Of a DNA stretch of 64,000 bases, positions 62,250-64,000 are shown in pieces. The stretch's first letter is position 1; each line of letters opens with the position of its first letter. Below the pieces are notes generated by a model. The model did not search any database. It was not told the DNA's origin and saw only the letters and a list, made by a program, of their open reading frames with translations. This stretch comes from Cliona cf. orientalis (Eukaryota > Porifera > Demospongiae > Clionaida > Clionaidae), in assembly GCA_963930775.1 (NCBI GenBank), contig OZ005692.1, forward strand, positions 9,157,029 to 9,221,028, read 5' to 3'. Both the position numbers and the translations under genes were made by a program.

Positions 62250-62537
62250 CAGTATGGTATTGCTGTACCTATGCAGGATAGGAAATGTTAATGTGTCTGT
62301 GATCATAGCTATAACCACCAAACCATCAAACTTTATCGTGCGTGTCAGTGGTGTAATTGTATATCTTAAGTCACATGGTTACTTGCCATTTGATTGTGTT
62401 ATCGCTGATGATTGTATCTTATTATTCTCTAGTGGTTAACTGTGGTACTTGTACTAAATAGCACTTGACAATTTATAATTTGAGAATTTATTAAAAGTTA
62501 GTATGTACATGCATACACAATAATATTCAACTACATT
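61702..62537. other. Spacer upstream of short copy M
   Basis: Contains an inverted copy of its own first part (TAATAGTCACTACCAGTATT at 61895 against AATACTGGTAGTGACTACTA at 61737), the M upstream motif, an (AT)n tract at 62216-62245, and the 62340-62510 block shared with 54385-54550. No gene. Confidence 0.65.
61986..62046 (-). promoter_or_regulatory. Conserved upstream motif of copy M
   Basis: On the - strand: AACCCCTTGCGTGTGTACTC, then AACATTGAAACCACTT, about 290 bp before the ATG at 61701. Confidence 0.5.
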
Positions 62538-62632
62538 GCTCTTCTAGTCTAGTAGCAGGGGTTCATGTAAGCTGTCTCTCCCCTGACTGTTTGGTTGATT
62601 TTGGTAGAGTATATTCCCAAGTATTTTTATAA
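62538..62632 (-). pseudogene. Relic of a long-type gene, internal part deleted
   Basis: 62541-62583 (GTAGCAGGGGTTCATGTAAG, CTGTCTCTCCC) corresponds to the last codons of copies J and L, which encode DSLREPLLQE. It is followed at once by TTGGTTGATTTTGGTAGAGT and TATTCCCAAGTATTTTTATA, which is the upstream flank of the long genes (59015-59060). The whole coding interval of nearly 3.9 kb is therefore gone, while its left neighbour sequence (62340-62510) is in the right place. Confidence 0.75.
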
Positions 62633-62633
62633 A

Positions 62634-63123
62634 TTAATAGCTATTACATGCCGTCTCCATGAGTATAATTAATGAACATACCGATTAAACTTGTGTGATT
62701 GATCTTTGTGTAAGTACATGTACCAAGTAAATAATATCAGAACATTTGATCTAGTAAGCACAATACATGTCTATTAGTTATTAAGCAATGCGAGGTAGGA
62801 TTAATTTGGGCGTAACCTGGGTCATTGATGGCAGCTGGGTAACTTGACTGTACGACTGGAAGGTCAAGGTCACTATGTTTGAGTATCAGCGTGGGAGTCC
62901 TGCCATTGAGGCCAGGTACCAACTGGTGAGTAGGCTAGTACCAGCGTGGGAGTCCCAACCTGAGTCAGGTGCCAACTGGCAGTTACGGCCAGCGTGGGAG
63001 TCTCGACCGTGAAGTTGAGTACCAACTGGAACTAGGACAGTGACATCCAGCGTTAGAAAACAAAGATATTGCTGGCGTGACCGATAAGTTACATGTGACA
63101 TTCAGCCACCAATCAATTCCCCC
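62634..63123. repeat. Direct repeat of 490 bp with internal minisatellite, copy 1
   Basis: From TTAATAGCTATTACATGCCG to CACCAATCAATTCCCCC; recurs at 63419-63906 with few changes. The middle has three units with cores CAGCGTGGGAGTCC and GTACCAACTGG, about 50 bp each. Open frames over it are present in both copies and only reflect the repeat. Confidence 0.9.
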
Positions 63124-63418
63124 TATCTACTCTAACGTGAATGTATACATGTGTATTGTGTACTACCTATTGATTGATTGGCGTAGTGTGTTGAATGCAT
63201 GGACTGAACATGAACTTGTCAGGGTGGGAGAGGTGGGAGATTTTTCCACTGCGATGTTCTTCTTGCTTGCAGGAGTTGTTGCGCAGTTAAAGTGTGCTTT
63301 ATTTAGAATAATTGTATACTAGTGTGACGTATGCGCATGCGCCATACGTCATGGGCAAACGTGCTCCTTACGTCGGCCTGATGCTATTAACTATAGTTTA
63401 TGCATGCATAAACATCAT
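63124..63418. other. Unique segment between the two direct repeats
   Basis: About 295 bp with a palindromic ATGCGCATGCGCCATACGTC region near 63331 and TTATGCATGCATAA near 63398. There are no retroviral or transposase frames. Confidence 0.6.
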
Positions 63419-63906
63419 TTAATAGCTATTACATGCCGTCTCCATGAGTATAATGAACATACCGATTAAACTTGTGTGATTGATCTTTGTGTAAGTACAT
63501 GTACCAAGCACATAATATCAGAACATTTGATCTAGTAAGCACAATACATGTCTATTATAGTTATTAAGCAATGCGAGGTAGGATTAATTTGGGCGTAACC
63601 TGGGTCATTGATGGCAGCTGGGTAACTTGACTGTACGACTGGAAGGTCAAGGTCACTGTGTTTGAGTATCAGCGTGGGAGTCCTGCCATTGAGGCCAGGT
63701 ACCAACTGGTGAGTAGGCTAGTACCAGCGTGGGAGTCCCAACCTGAGTCAGGTGCCAACTGGCAGCTAAGGCCAGCGTGGGAGTCCCGACCGTGAAGTTG
63801 AGTACCAACCGGAACTAGGACAGTGACATCCAGCGTTAGAAAACAAAGATATTGCTGGCGTGACCGATAAGTTACATGTGACATTCAGCCACCAATCAAT
63901 TCCCCC
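63419..63906. repeat. Direct repeat of 490 bp with internal minisatellite, copy 2
   Basis: Offset about 783 bp from copy 1, with the same three minisatellite units (GGCCAGCGTGGGAGTCC). The sequence after it (63907-64000) is unique within the window. Confidence 0.9.
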
Positions 63907-64000
63907 CAAATTACCCCCAAATTAGTGCCCGGTAGATACCAGATATTGTCCATGTGATATTGCCTTGCCTGCTAGGTGCAATGGGGTAGGTGATGCTGAC

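Noticed and set aside
62634-63906. The two direct repeats as LTRs of a retrotransposon
   Set aside because: The inner segment is only about 295 bp, has no gag/pol frame, no primer-binding site was seen, and the repeats lack TG...CA ends.
1-64000. CRISPR arrays, operons and bacterial promoters
   Set aside because: No regularly spaced short repeats with unique spacers; gene structure and spacing are eukaryotic.

Overview
This window looks like nuclear DNA from an early-branching animal, most likely a demosponge (Amphimedon-like). That is an inference from AT-rich sequence, short GT-AG introns, a family C (GABA-B-like) receptor, an axonemal dynein gene, many small inverted-repeat transposons, and a large family of multi-pass membrane proteins with bacterial-Pmp-like beta-helix ectodomains. 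No database search was possible.

Left part (1-12936), ordinary genes on the + strand. Positions 1-4481 hold the 3' three quarters of a GABA-B-type receptor in 14 exons. Positions 7063-9129 hold an intronless HoxX-like protein (formyltransferase-like plus enoyl-CoA hydratase-like domains) with a probable mitochondrial presequence. Positions 9974-12936 hold the first seven exons of an axonemal dynein heavy chain (DNAH1-like). The dynein reading stops at a good splice donor and no further dynein exon was found downstream.

Right part (about 13-64 kb), a lineage-specific tandem array. Two architectures share one polytopic membrane module. The short type (about 562-567 aa) has a signal peptide, a Cys-rich ectodomain, a TGLLCGDC motif and about nine membrane segments. 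The long type (about 1277-1299 aa) has a signal peptide, a Pmp/beta-helix ectodomain of about 800 aa, the same [S/T]GLLC motif, a related membrane module and a cytoplasmic tail ending in LREPLL. Six short copies lie on the + strand (15314-33410; one is a frameshifted pseudogene). The strand then switches, and the - strand carries long and short copies, alternating over part of its length (35176-61701; one short pseudogene and one almost wholly deleted long copy). All coding copies appear to be single open exons. Nine of the ten short copies carry the same two-block motif about 220-300 bp upstream of the start codon.

The array records its own history. It shows a 6.4-kb segmental duplication, a chimeric gene, gene-conversion patches, an 8-bp deletion, a 40-bp duplication, a micro-inversion, inverted repeats around the long gene at the strand switch, and copies of dynein intron (once with the end of an exon) carried inside the array. 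At least eight inverted-repeat elements with TA or TTAA target-site duplications are scattered through the spacers; two have recognisable empty-site paralogs within the window. The most promising undescribed system is this two-architecture receptor-like array. Its function is unknown; recognition or adhesion at the cell surface is only an inference from its structure and rapid turnover.
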